Positions 54,970 to 63,329 of a stretch of 64,000 nt of DNA are shown piece after piece. The stretch is from Peribacillus muralis (GTDB lineage: Bacteria > Bacillota > Bacilli > Bacillales > DSM-1321). The notes beneath the pieces are model-generated. The model ran no database searches, was not told where the DNA came from, and worked only from the letters and a program-made list of their open reading frames with translations. Location: contig NZ_CP017080.1 of assembly GCF_001645685.2 (NCBI RefSeq), positions 191,001 to 255,000 of the forward strand, read 5' to 3'. Position 1 is the first letter of the stretch. Each line of letters begins with the position of its first letter. The position numbers and the translations under genes are program-made.

Positions 54970-55197
54970 TCTATAGGTATATCGCTCGCATGGATAAAGG
55001 ATGAAGAAGCCGATGAAAAAAACCAATATGGCTATGAGGGAGGCCATCCCGACCATCAAGGTGAACAGATAATCGATAACGGTCCAGTCAAGCTCCTAGG
55101 CACACGACGGCATTCGGCTGATTGAGTTGCTGCCGAATGTTCTCTCGGTATCTATTTTCGGAGGGTGTTTTTTCAAAAAGAGCTTTGCGAGGCCCAT
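54961..55197 (-). pseudogene. Decayed fragment of a membrane-protein gene
   Basis: One minus-strand frame reads about 33 residues, a TAG stop (55096-55098), then 44 residues with a clear membrane helix: 'DYLFTLMVGMASLIAI' through 'GFFILYPCERYTY', ending in a stop that overlaps the last bases of efeU. There is no ribosome site or start of its own. The helix with 'TLMVGM' loosely recalls the last helix of cytochrome bd-type subunit I proteins, but I cannot assign it. It looks like the remnant of a larger gene. Confidence 0.35.
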
Positions 55198-55359
55198 AAT
55201 CGGGTTGACGATCTAAAAGGCCTGCTGTTTAAGAAATCAGTACTAACCACCTTCATGACCGGGTATATGAAGCTTTAGCATCTCGATATTTGACGCATTT
55301 TGAAGCAGTTTGATAAGAAGCAGAAGGAAGTAGTTATTTATAATAATTTTAATTTAGTA
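55198..55359. other. Rest of the efeU/mini-protein intergenic gap
   Basis: No supported gene, hairpin or promoter. A GGGTAT near 55260 has no matching SigB -35. Confidence 0.4.
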
Positions 55360-55387
55360 TTGATTATAATGATGGAAGTGCTATAAT
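55360..55387 (+). promoter_or_regulatory. SigA promoter of the 39-residue protein gene
   Basis: TTGATT, 16-bp spacer, TATAAT, 40 bp upstream of the start codon. Confidence 0.6.
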
Positions 55388-55426
55388 GAATGAGACATCC
55401 AGTTTGAATGAGGAGGGGACGGTTAA

Positions 55427-55546
55427 ATGGTAGCTAAAGTTTGTGAAACTTGCGGAACACCAATCAAAAAGCTAAAGCATTCCACCCTATGCCAATGCGG
55501 TCCTAAAATATTGAACGCTCAATTTTCTGTGAAAACAAAAAAATGA
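55427..55546 (+). CDS. 39-residue Cys-rich mini-protein
   Basis: A complete gene unit: promoter at 55360-55387, ribosome site GAGGAGGGG, ATG at 55427, TGA at 55544-55546 and a terminator after it. The protein begins MVAKVCETCGTPIKK and has a second pair in 'LCQCGPK', so it has two CxxC/CxC zinc-ribbon-like knuckles and a basic tail. Function unknown; it is not clearly related to the YhfH-like trio at the start of the window. Confidence 0.6.
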   Translation: MVAKVCETCGTPIKKLKHSTLCQCGPKILNAQFSVKTKK

Positions 55547-55563
55547 ATAACATAAATATAGTT

Positions 55564-55595
55564 GAAAACCGATTATCCATTAATCGGTTTTTTTG
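55564..55595 (+). terminator. Terminator of the mini-protein gene
   Basis: AAACCGATTA with TAATCGGTTT, short loop, then more T. Confidence 0.8.
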
Positions 55596-55689
55596 TTTCC
55601 TGCAAGGTAAAAGATCAATAGAACAAAATAATATCCGGATTATCCAACAATATTATTTTTCATTTCAGTTTAAATAATGTACGATTAGA

Positions 55690-55767
55690 GAATAAAATAA
55701 AACGTCAGGATGCAAGGGCACGAGTTTAGGATGCCCAAACCATCACGCGACGGTTTGGAGGGGTCAT
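55690..55767 (+). promoter_or_regulatory. Structured leader of the MerR gene overlapping its ribosome site
   Basis: Two stems can form: GGGCA (55716-55720) with TGCCC (55732-55736), and CCAAACC (55735-55741) with GGTTTGG (55752-55758). They share two bases, so they compete. The second stem ends inside the ribosome site GGAGGGG (55757-55763). This suggests control of translation; no known riboswitch class was recognised. Confidence 0.4.
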
Positions 55768-56178
55768 ATTGGGAACGAGACATTAAAAATTGGCGAGTTG
55801 GCGGAAATGGCGAATGTCACTAAACGAACCGTTGATTATTATACGAACCTAGGCTTGCTTAAAGCAGAACGTTCCGCCTCCAATTACCGTTACTATTCAC
55901 TCGGTGAACTGGAAAGGCTTCGCCTGATCGAGTGTTATAAGCAGAAAAACCTTTCACTTGAAGATATAAAAGAATTGTTTAAGCAAGACATGGAAGCTGC
56001 ATCAGCGATCGAGGAGACTGGGCTTAAGCTGAAAAATAAAATGGATGGCTTGAACGAGGAACTTCAAGAAGTGATCAGTTTGCTTAAAGAAGATGAAAAA
56101 AATGAGCTTCTTCTTAAAAAACAGATTTCCCATGAAAGCATGGCCTTAATCCAATCATTATTAGTGTTACTGGTATGA
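55768..56178 (+). CDS. MerR-family regulator with apparent ATT start codon
   Basis: A 136-residue regulator. The winged helix begins 'LKIGELAEMANVTKRTVDYYTNLGLLKAERS', then 'NYRYYSLGELERLRLIECYKQKNLSLEDIKEL', and a coiled-coil dimer helix follows. The next in-frame start, TTG at 55798, would remove most of helix 1 and has no ribosome site. The frame upstream to the stop at 55693 has no ATG, GTG or TTG. ATT at 55768 gives a full-length domain and stands four bases after GGAGGGG. So a rare ATT initiation is the best reading (compare infC). No Cys ligands for metal are seen. It precedes a CNNM gene. Confidence 0.7.
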   Translation: MGNETLKIGELAEMANVTKRTVDYYTNLGLLKAERSASNYRYYSLGELERLRLIECYKQKNLSLEDIKELFKQDMEAASAIEETGLKLKNKMDGLNEELQEVISLLKEDEKNELLLKKQISHESMALIQSLLVLLV

Positions 56179-56234
56179 TTGAAATTTATCCCCTATAGTT
56201 TGGCGCTTAAAGGTGCATAATAACGAAATAGGCT

Positions 56235-56277
56235 AAATGGTTTTGGTGCATGCATTTAATAATGAAACTAACCATTT
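56235..56277 (+). other. Inverted repeat before the CNNM gene
   Basis: AAATGGTT and AACCATTT, 27 nt apart and perfect; the ribosome site AGGAGGTG starts 5 bases later. Could be an operator or an RNA stem. Confidence 0.4.
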
Positions 56278-56303
56278 ATACAGGAGGTGCTTGGGATAAC
56301 ACC

Positions 56304-57662
56304 GTGCATGTCCAGTCCAGTTGTCTTAAAGGATTGGCACCTTGCTTGGTCCGCCCGCACATATTGGAGATTTTTATAAAATTATTAGCAGTAGCTGTAT
56401 TAATAGGATTAACCGCATTTTTCGTTGCCTCGGAATTTGCCATCGTCAAAGTCAGAAGTTCCCGAATCAATCAACTGATTGAAGAGGGGCATAGAAGCGC
56501 CTTGGCCGCCAAGAAAGTGACGACCCATATCGATGAGTATTTGTCAGCATGCCAATTGGGGATTACCGTAACGGCTCTAGGATTAGGGGTGTTGGGTGAA
56601 CCGACCGTAGAGGCGATATTAAAACCATTGTTCACTAAATGGGGGCTTGAAGAATCCGTAAGTCATATCATATCCTTCGTAATCGCTTTTGGTTCAGTGA
56701 CTTTTCTTCACGTAGTCGTCGGGGAACTGGCGCCAAAAACCGTAGCGATTCAAAAGGCGGAGGAGGTTACCTTACTTTTCGCAAAACCGTTAATCCTTTT
56801 TTACCGTATTTTATACCCGTTCATCTGGTTGCTGAATGGTTCTGCCCGTCTTCTGACAGGCATATTCGGATTAAAGCCTGCTTCTGAGTCGGAAATGGCT
56901 CATTCTGAAGAGGAACTGCGCATCATTTTATCGGAAAGCTACAAAAGCGGTGAAATCAATCAATCCGAATACAAATACGTCAATCAAATATTTGAATTCG
57001 ATGAACGTATAGCGAATGAGATCATGGTCCCCCGTACGGAAATGACCGTTATCGAAAAGGGCATGCCGTTATTGGAAGTTGTTGAACTGATCCAAGAAGA
57101 GCAATATACGAGATATCCCGTCATTGATGGTGATAAGGATAATGTCGTGGGCATGGTCAATATCAAACGTCTATATACGGCCACGATTACAGAAGAGAAT
57201 GTATCGGCATTGACGGTTGATTCGTTTGTGACGCCTGTCATTCGCGTGCTTGAAACGATCGCGATTCATGATCTGCTGCTGAAGATGCAGAAGGAACGGA
57301 TTCATATGGCTGTATTGACCGATGAATATGGCGGCACGGCAGGCCTTGTTACAGTTGAAGATATACTTGAAGAAATAGTTGGAGAAATTCGTGATGAATT
57401 TGACCAGGACGAACGTCCGCTCATTCAAAAAATGGATGAGGGTCATTATCTTTTCGATGCAAAAACCTTGATTGAGGATGTCAATGATACGCTTGCCATC
57501 GATTTACCGGAGGAGGATATCGATACACTTGGCGGATGGGTGCTGACTGGAAGGTTCGAAATTGCAGTCGGCGATAAAATGGAGTACGCCGGATATGAAT
57601 TTACCGTTAAAGAAATGGATGGACACCATGTATTATATGTTGAAGTGAAAAAAATTCAATAA
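56304..57662 (+). CDS. CNNM/HlyC-CorC family membrane protein (YhdP/MpfA-like)
   Basis: About 452 residues. A DUF21/CNNM membrane domain with four helices ('[17 protein letters not shown]'-like start, '[18 protein letters not shown]') is followed by two CBS domains ('[15 protein letters not shown]', 'MVNIKRLY', '[28 protein letters not shown]'). A C-terminal CorC_HlyC domain ends the protein. Relatives in B. subtilis (YhdP, MpfA) export Mg2+ or protect from it. The start is unsure: GTG 56304 is 16 bases after AGGAGG, ATGs at 56250 and 56262 lack a site, and the family alignment would favour TTG 56364. The adjacent MerR gene mirrors the yhdP-yhdQ neighbourhood. Confidence 0.82.
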   Translation: MHVQSSCLKGLAPCLVRPHILEIFIKLLAVAVLIGLTAFFVASEFAIVKVRSSRINQLIEEGHRSALAAKKVTTHIDEYLSACQLGITVTALGLGVLGEPTVEAILKPLFTKWGLEESVSHIISFVIAFGSVTFLHVVVGELAPKTVAIQKAEEVTLLFAKPLILFYRILYPFIWLLNGSARLLTGIFGLKPASESEMAHSEEELRIILSESYKSGEINQSEYKYVNQIFEFDERIANEIMVPRTEMTVIEKGMPLLEVVELIQEEQYTRYPVIDGDKDNVVGMVNIKRLYTATITEENVSALTVDSFVTPVIRVLETIAIHDLLLKMQKERIHMAVLTDEYGGTAGLVTVEDILEEIVGEIRDEFDQDERPLIQKMDEGHYLFDAKTLIEDVNDTLAIDLPEEDIDTLGGWVLTGRFEIAVGDKMEYAGYEFTVKEMDGHHVLYVEVKKIQ

Positions 57663-57672
57663 TCGACTCACG

Positions 57673-57707
57673 ATAAAAGCCGAAAGTGGACACTTTCGGC
57701 TTTTATA
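57673..57707 (+). terminator. Terminator of the CNNM gene
   Basis: ATAAAAGCCGAAAGTG with CACTTTCGGCTTTTAT, loop GA. Confidence 0.85.
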
Positions 57708-57941
57708 ATGTGGAATTAATCTGAGGTAAATATGGAAAATGAATTTATGTAAAATAATTATGCAGATAACCATTTTCACTTCAAAGATGTTAAAATGGAG
57801 CTTGAGCAATGAATCTATCTATATATCATTTTTATAAATGGGAAGCATATAATGAAATTTCTTCAATGATAGTGAAGATTTATCTTGCAATGCCGTTTAT
57901 TTCTGGCTGGTCATAAATAAGTACTGAAGGTGGGCGGGAAA

Positions 57942-60743
57942 ATGGGTTTTAAGAAGAAGCAAATGTTAGGGTTCGGTTTAATTTTGCTATTCTTGGCGAT
58001 ATTACTTTCTTTCATGATGTTTACGCTTAACAATTTAAAGAGCAGCATGACTGAAATAGTCGAAAATCGCTATGAAAAAGTTCAATCCTCAATGGAAATC
58101 CGGCAGCTTTTTTCAAGGTCGGATCGTGAAATTTTGTTTGCGGCCAATGATGCAAACAAGGAAGAACGAGCCGCAAGCCTTGAAATCATCAATGACAATC
58201 ATAGTTTGATTGAATCCAAGGTTGCCAAGCTGTCAGGTACGTTAAATAAGGTGAAGGCAAAGCAACTATTGAAAGAGTTCGAAACGCAATATGCATCATA
58301 TTCGATAACGGAAGCGGAGATCCTGCAAAAGATAAAGTCAGGAAACACTGGTGATAATGTCTCGAGCCTGATGAACGATCAAAGGGAAAAGCGAACGAAA
58401 GTCATCCGAACGATGGACGACTTTAAGGACTATCAAGAAGGTGTCATGAAGGAAACCTTGAAAAATTCGAAACAAACTTATGAAGACATGATCGGTTTCA
58501 TTGTCTTTGCGGTCATTCTTAGCATTTTGGTTATTTCGATAACGATGGCTTGGATGATGCGCAGCACGTCAAAAGATTTGCAATCCATTACGAAGGTCAT
58601 CAAAAATATCGACTTCAAAAACCTATCGGTTGTACCGAGAGTACCGGTGCGCACCAAGGATGAGATTGGCGATATTGCACGTTCCTTCAATGATATGGCG
58701 GAATCGCTTGAAGCCTATAATCGCAAAGAAAAAGATTTTACGGAAAAAATCAGTGAACAGAACTGGATACAAACCCGCGTAGCCGATATCGCCACAATGT
58801 ATCAGCGTATCGTTGATGTCGAGGTTCTGGGTGATAGGTTCATTACAAGGCTTGCACCGATGATGGGAGCTTCAATCGGAGCGTTTTATGTCAAGCGGGG
58901 TGAGGGTCGCGATATGCGTTTCGTGAAGCTTGCAAGCTTTGCGGGAGATGGAGAAAACTCGGGAAGACGTGAATTCCGATTGGGAGAGGGCTTGATTGGG
59001 CAGTGCGCCCTTGAAAAGAAATCCAAAATCATTGAAGATATCCCTGAGGACTTCCAGCTGGTTACTACGGGGCTAGGGGAAGTCAGCCCGAAAAGCATTG
59101 TCATTGCACCAGTCCTTTTCGAGGGCGAAGTTGTGGCAATGGTCGAACTTGCTAGCCTGGAGACCTTTACGAAGCTGCAAAAAGACTTCCTTAATCAGGT
59201 CCTTGATACACTGGGTATCACGATTAATAGTGTTGAGGGCCGGATGGAAATCGAGCGCCTATTGAAGGAATCACAGGCACAAACGGAAGAATTGCAGGCA
59301 CAATCTGAAGAGTTGCAATCACAGTCGGAGGAAATGCAAGCCCAATCAGAGGAGCTGCAAACCCAGGCTGAAGAGCTGCGGATGATCAATGAGCAATTGG
59401 AAGAGAGAAATCGTGAAACGGAAGACAAATCGAAAGAGCTTCAGGTCGCGAAATTGAACCTTGAAAAACAAGCGGAAGAATTAAAGCTAAGTTCTAAATA
59501 TAAATCCGAGTTCATGGCTAATATGTCCCATGAGCTGCGGACGCCTCTTAATAGTATTTTGATACTGTCGGAAATGCTTTCCGATCCGAATGATAGTAAA
59601 TTGAATGAGGAACAGCAGGAATTCGCTCGAGTCATTAACTCATCAGGCCAGGATTTACTGACCTTGATCAATGATATTTTGGATTTATCCAAGGTGGAAG
59701 TAGGAAAACTGGAAGTGGTATTCGACGAAATGAACATGAGTGAGCTTCCGGATTTACTGCACCGCAACTTTGATCACGTAGCGAAGAAAAAGAAGATTGA
59801 TTTTATAATAGAAAAAGATAAAAATGTGCCTGACATCTTCTTTACGGATGAGCAGCGCTTCCAGCAAATCTTGAAAAACCTGTTGTCCAATGCTTTTAAG
59901 TTTACGGAAAAAGGTTCCGTTAAGGTCCAGATCAACAAAGCTGATGAAGAAAATGTAGCTCAATGGATACAAACTAAGGGAGCCAGTAATTGGGTCGAAA
60001 TCAAAGTGACCGATACAGGCATCGGAATTTCAAAAGAAAAGCAAAAAATCATCTTTGAAGCATTCCAGCAAGGTGACGGAGCTACAATGAGGAAATACGG
60101 CGGCACGGGATTAGGTCTATCCATTTGCAGAGAGTTCGCTAAACTCCTGGGCGGATGGGTCGTTGTCGATAGTGAGGAAGGCAAAGGAAGTACCTTCACT
60201 TTCTTCATTCCAAGCATGCCGGAGGGCTTCAAAAATGTTGATGAAGCGATAGCTGCTTCTCCAGAAGTGGCGGCAGCGACATTCGAGGAACCAAGAGTAG
60301 CATTTGGCGTTCAGGCAGAACCGGCAGTTGAAGTGCAGGAGGAAGGTATTCAGGATAATTCCAAACCATTCTGCAATAAAACCGTCCTGGTCGTCGATGA
60401 TGACCACCGAAATATATTTGCGCTCAAAAATGCCCTTAAGCATGAAGGGATGGAAATCCTGACAGCTGAAAACGGCTATGAGTGTCTGGATATTCTTGAA
60501 AAGGGAAATAATATAGATGTAATATTGATGGATATCATGATGCCGGGCATGGACGGTTACGAGACGATGACTAGGATTAGAGAACAGAATCAGTTCGAAA
60601 ACCTTCCAATCATAGCGTTAACGGCTAAAGCAATGAAAGGCGATAGGGAAAAATGCCTGAAGGCTGGTGCCTCCGACTATGTCAGCAAGCCATTAAAAGT
60701 AGATCAGTTATTATCGGTTTTAAGGGTATGGCTGACTAATTGA
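57942..60743 (+). CDS. rsbK: Hybrid sensor histidine kinase, RsbK-type
   Basis: A 933-residue membrane kinase. Helix 1 is at 8-28, an outside four-helix (CHASE3-like) domain at 30-180, helix 2 at 183-204 and HAMP at 205-258. GAF follows at about 280-430. Then come five heptads of the QAQSEEL type (445-479), HisKA with His530 in MSHELRTPLN, and an ATPase domain with 'DTGIGI' and 'GGTGLGLSICREF'. The receiver domain near 812-930 has Asp864. This architecture next to a CheR-type gene and a receiver-PP2C gene equals the B. cereus RsbK-RsbM-RsbY module that activates SigB. Start ATG 57942 rather than the GTG four codons earlier. No SigB promoter was seen upstream. Confidence 0.85.
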   Translation: MGFKKKQMLGFGLILLFLAILLSFMMFTLNNLKSSMTEIVENRYEKVQSSMEIRQLFSRSDREILFAANDANKEERAASLEIINDNHSLIESKVAKLSGTLNKVKAKQLLKEFETQYASYSITEAEILQKIKSGNTGDNVSSLMNDQREKRTKVIRTMDDFKDYQEGVMKETLKNSKQTYEDMIGFIVFAVILSILVISITMAWMMRSTSKDLQSITKVIKNIDFKNLSVVPRVPVRTKDEIGDIARSFNDMAESLEAYNRKEKDFTEKISEQNWIQTRVADIATMYQRIVDVEVLGDRFITRLAPMMGASIGAFYVKRGEGRDMRFVKLASFAGDGENSGRREFRLGEGLIGQCALEKKSKIIEDIPEDFQLVTTGLGEVSPKSIVIAPVLFEGEVVAMVELASLETFTKLQKDFLNQVLDTLGITINSVEGRMEIERLLKESQAQTEELQAQSEELQSQSEEMQAQSEELQTQAEELRMINEQLEERNRETEDKSKELQVAKLNLEKQAEELKLSSKYKSEFMANMSHELRTPLNSILILSEMLSDPNDSKLNEEQQEFARVINSSGQDLLTLINDILDLSKVEVGKLEVVFDEMNMSELPDLLHRNFDHVAKKKKIDFIIEKDKNVPDIFFTDEQRFQQILKNLLSNAFKFTEKGSVKVQINKADEENVAQWIQTKGASNWVEIKVTDTGIGISKEKQKIIFEAFQQGDGATMRKYGGTGLGLSICREFAKLLGGWVVVDSEEGKGSTFTFFIPSMPEGFKNVDEAIAASPEVAAATFEEPRVAFGVQAEPAVEVQEEGIQDNSKPFCNKTVLVVDDDHRNIFALKNALKHEGMEILTAENGYECLDILEKGNNIDVILMDIMMPGMDGYETMTRIREQNQFENLPIIALTAKAMKGDREKCLKAGASDYVSKPLKVDQLLSVLRVWLTN

Positions 60744-60771
60744 TTGATAGTACAGGTAAGGAAGGTTTTGC

Positions 60772-61605
60772 ATGAAGGATACTTTAACGATTGAAGAGCG
60801 AGAAGATATAGAAATCGATTTACTGTTACAAGCCATTTATTCCGTTTCCGGCTTTGACTTTAGGAAATACATGCGTTCTTCAATAAAACGAAGAGTTGAA
60901 AATCGAATGAGACTTGATCATATTCGGAGAATAAGCGGAATGATTGAAATGGTTTTATATGAAAAAGGATATGTTGAGAAGCTTCTTAAGGATTTTTCGA
61001 TAAATGTTACCGAAATGTTTCGCGATCCGGATTTCTTTAAAGCTTTTCGGATGAATATCGTTCCGCTCCTGAAAAACCTTCCGGAAATCAGAATTTGGCA
61101 TGCTGGCTGCTCAACTGGCGAGGAAGCCTTTTCCATGGCCATCATCCTTAAGGAAGAGGGGCTTTATGATAAGGCGAGGATCTATGCCACTGATATGAAT
61201 GAAGACGTCCTTAGACATGCAGAAAAAGGGATACTGCCCTTAAATAGAATGCAGTCCTATACGAAAAACTATTTGCATGCCGGCGGTAACCAAGAGTTTT
61301 CGGAGTATTACACAACCGATTATCAATATGCCTATCTTGACCCGAACCTTCTGAAAAACATCGTGTTTTTCCAGCATAATTTAGTTACGGATGGTTCGTT
61401 CAATGAGTTTCATATCATCATGTGCAGGAATGTGATGATTTACTTTACCAGTGAATTGCAAACCTATGTTAATCAGCTGTTTTATGACAGCCTATGCAAA
61501 GATGGCTTCCTTGCGGTTGGCAGCAAGGAAACTCTCCATACTTCCTCCTTTTCGGAAGATTATGAGGACTTTGACGCAAAGGAACGGATTTACCGGAAAT
61601 TATAA
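60772..61605 (+). CDS. rsbM: CheR-type methyltransferase, RsbM-like
   Basis: A 277-residue SAM-dependent methyltransferase with CheR N-terminal helices (residues 10-80, 'GFDFRKYMRSSIKRRVENRM'). The catalytic domain has the SAM motif HAGCSTGEEAFS (110-121), 'IYATDMNEDVLRHAE' and 'IIMCRNVMIYFT'. No chemotaxis genes are near. It follows the hybrid kinase by 28 bp, so it should methylate that kinase, as RsbM methylates and restrains RsbK in B. cereus. ATG start with AAGGAAGG upstream. Confidence 0.83.
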   Translation: MKDTLTIEEREDIEIDLLLQAIYSVSGFDFRKYMRSSIKRRVENRMRLDHIRRISGMIEMVLYEKGYVEKLLKDFSINVTEMFRDPDFFKAFRMNIVPLLKNLPEIRIWHAGCSTGEEAFSMAIILKEEGLYDKARIYATDMNEDVLRHAEKGILPLNRMQSYTKNYLHAGGNQEFSEYYTTDYQYAYLDPNLLKNIVFFQHNLVTDGSFNEFHIIMCRNVMIYFTSELQTYVNQLFYDSLCKDGFLAVGSKETLHTSSFSEDYEDFDAKERIYRKL

Positions 61606-61642
61606 TAAAGAGTCCGCCTCGATGCGGACTCTTTATTTTTTA
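61604..61642 (+). terminator. Terminator after rsbM
   Basis: AATAAAGAGTCCGC with GCGGACTCTTTATT, loop CTCGAT, then more T. It separates rsbKM from rsbY. Confidence 0.85.
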
Positions 61643-61685
61643 TTTAGGATTTTGGCGATTTTCTTCATTTTCTTTGCGTATTTAT

Positions 61686-61711
61686 GTTTATGACTTAAAA
61701 AGACGGGGTAT
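61686..61711 (+). promoter_or_regulatory. SigB promoter of rsbY
   Basis: GTTTAT, 14-bp spacer, GGGTAT, close to the SigB consensus; 179 bp before the rsbY start and after the rsbM terminator. A TATAAT near 61782 may add a SigA start. Confidence 0.65.
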
Positions 61712-61889
61712 ATGTAGTCAGTTAGTCTGCAAGTCGATTTGCCATCATCGCTTTTTAATATTAAATGAGTCTTAACTTCGTTATAATAAACATAGAAGCA
61801 TCCCTGTAAGGGGAGATTTATTAATATATCGATCCATAAATTAAAGATGAAAGTTGCCGCTCGATATAAGCCAAAAGGGGAATGAAAGA

Positions 61890-63032
61890 ATGACGATTTT
61901 AATCGTAGATGATAACCAGGTTAACCTTTTCGTTATAGAAAAAATTCTAAAGCGGGCTGGCTATACGGATTTTCTATCATTAACTTCAGCTGTTGAGATG
62001 TTTGAATATTTACAGGTGGACAGTCCACAACCTAAAGAGACTTCCGTTGATATAATTTTACTCGATATCATGATGCCGGACATCGATGGGATAGAGGCGT
62101 GCAGAAGACTGCAAAGCATCCCTCATCTTAAAGATATTCCCGTGATTTTCGTGACCGCACTTGAAGATTCAAATAAGGTGGCCGAGGCACTTGATGTGGG
62201 TGGAATCGATTATATAATGAAGCCCATCAATAAAATAGATTTGCTTGCAAGGATCCGTGTTGGCTTAAGGCTTAAATATGAAAAAGATTGGCACAAGATG
62301 CAGGATGAAAAAATTCGAAATGAATTGGATCTCTCCATGCAGGTTCAAAGCAGTTTGTTAAGTGAACCCATTCTTAATGAAAACTTAACGATCAAAGCTT
62401 CATATTTACCTGCAAATAAATTAGCGGGGGATATGTATTACTGGCATCGAATAGATGAAAATCGGTATGGAATCATCCTATTGGATATGATGGGGCATGG
62501 CATATCCTCTTCGCTCGTTTGTATGTTCATTTCTTCCGTCCTAAGGGATGCAATCAGGACCCATTCCGATCCGGTGGCGGTCATCAGTGAAATGAACCGC
62601 TGGATGAACACGCTCAATAAAGAAGATAACCAAGTGCATTATTACTTTACTGCCATTTATATGATCATTGATACGGACCAAAAAACAGTGGAGTATGTCA
62701 ACGCTGGACATCCGCCGGGCTTTGCACTGATGGATGAGGGTAAAGTGGCCTCGCTTTCAAAAGGAACATGCCCGGTAGGTTTCTTTACCGAGATGAAAAT
62801 GGAAAAATCGATCATTCATTATGAAGAGAGGATCCAAATCCTGCTCTTTACGGATGGAGTGATGGAGGCCATAGATGGCGAAGGGACGGATGGGCTGGAT
62901 CAAATACAAGAAGCCGTCTCGACGAGGTGGTTGGAATGTAAGGAAACGGCTCCGCTTGATTTTGTCATGTCGCCGGAAATGCAGCGAGATCAACCTGATG
63001 ATATGTGTGTTGTTGTCATTCAGGCTAATTGA
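61890..63032 (+). CDS. rsbY: Receiver-PP2C phosphatase, RsbY-type SigB activator
   Basis: A 380-residue response regulator. The receiver domain (1-125) has the phospho-acceptor Asp59 in 'ILLDIMMPD', Thr near 90 and Lys in 'DYIMKPINK'. A linker helix leads to an SpoIIE/RsbU-type PP2C domain (175-380) with 'GDMYYWHRID', 'ILLDMMGHGISSSLV' and 'LLFTDGVMEA' metal-binding motifs. By analogy with B. cereus RsbY it dephosphorylates RsbV, freeing SigB from RsbW. The kinase input should come from RsbK. ATG 61890 behind AAAGGGGAA. rsbV, rsbW and sigB are not in the window. Confidence 0.85.
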   Translation: MTILIVDDNQVNLFVIEKILKRAGYTDFLSLTSAVEMFEYLQVDSPQPKETSVDIILLDIMMPDIDGIEACRRLQSIPHLKDIPVIFVTALEDSNKVAEALDVGGIDYIMKPINKIDLLARIRVGLRLKYEKDWHKMQDEKIRNELDLSMQVQSSLLSEPILNENLTIKASYLPANKLAGDMYYWHRIDENRYGIILLDMMGHGISSSLVCMFISSVLRDAIRTHSDPVAVISEMNRWMNTLNKEDNQVHYYFTAIYMIIDTDQKTVEYVNAGHPPGFALMDEGKVASLSKGTCPVGFFTEMKMEKSIIHYEERIQILLFTDGVMEAIDGEGTDGLDQIQEAVSTRWLECKETAPLDFVMSPEMQRDQPDDMCVVVIQAN

Positions 63033-63036
63033 ACGA

Positions 63037-63075
63037 ACGAAGAGGCGGCAGATAATCTGCCGCCTCTTCGTTTTG
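63037..63075. terminator. Bidirectional terminator between rsbY and csbD
   Basis: CGAAGAGGCGGCAGAT with ATCTGCCGCCTCTTCG, followed by TTTTG on the plus strand; serves convergent genes. Confidence 0.85.
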
Positions 63076-63096
63076 CGAGCGGGGTGCTCGTGTATT

Positions 63097-63267
63097 TTAT
63101 TTATTATTTTTTAATTTGCCAAGACCTTCTTGAAGATTGCCCTTTAACTTATCGATTTTACCTTCTGTTTGTAATTGAGGATCATTTTTCGCGTTCCCGA
63201 CTTGGTCTTTCGTTTCACCTTTTACTTTATTTACGGTACCTTTTACTTTGTCTGAAAATCCGCTCAT
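63097..63267 (-). CDS. csbD: CsbD-family stress protein
   Basis: A 56-residue hydrophilic protein, Lys/Gly/Asn rich, starting MSGFSDKVKGTVNKVKGETK and containing 'KGNLQEGLGKLK'. This is the CsbD-like repeat pattern. The start ATG at 63267 stands eight bases after AAGGAGG, and a textbook SigB promoter lies just upstream (63301-63325). B. subtilis csbD is a SigB-controlled gene of unknown function. Too short for a standard length cut-off, but fully supported. Confidence 0.85.
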   Translation of the reverse strand: MSGFSDKVKGTVNKVKGETKDQVGNAKNDPQLQTEGKIDKLKGNLQEGLGKLKNNK

Positions 63268-63300
63268 TATGTTACCTCCTTTTTTCTTTATATCCTATAT

Positions 63301-63325
63301 ATACCCGTGCATTTCAAGAGTAAAC
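63301..63325 (-). promoter_or_regulatory. SigB promoter of csbD
   Basis: On the minus strand GTTTAC, 13-bp spacer, GGGTAT, about 34 bp before the start codon. It begins directly after the esterase stop codon. Confidence 0.8.
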
Positions 63326-63329
63326 ACTT

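Noticed and set aside
55258..55266. GGGTAT near 55260 as a SigB promoter
   Set aside because: The bases 12-15 bp upstream do not match the -35, and no gene starts suitably downstream.
55700..55767. Known riboswitch (c-di-GMP, Mg2+ or Mn2+ type) before the MerR gene
   Set aside because: The stems are too short and lack the conserved core motifs of those classes.
60772..61605. Chemotaxis role for the CheR-type gene
   Set aside because: No che, mcp or flagellar genes nearby; its position between a hybrid kinase and an RsbY-type phosphatase fits RsbM better.
63084..63323. Plus-strand 79-codon frame near the rsbY end
   Set aside because: It is the antisense of csbD and its promoter; the minus strand has the start, ribosome site and family match.
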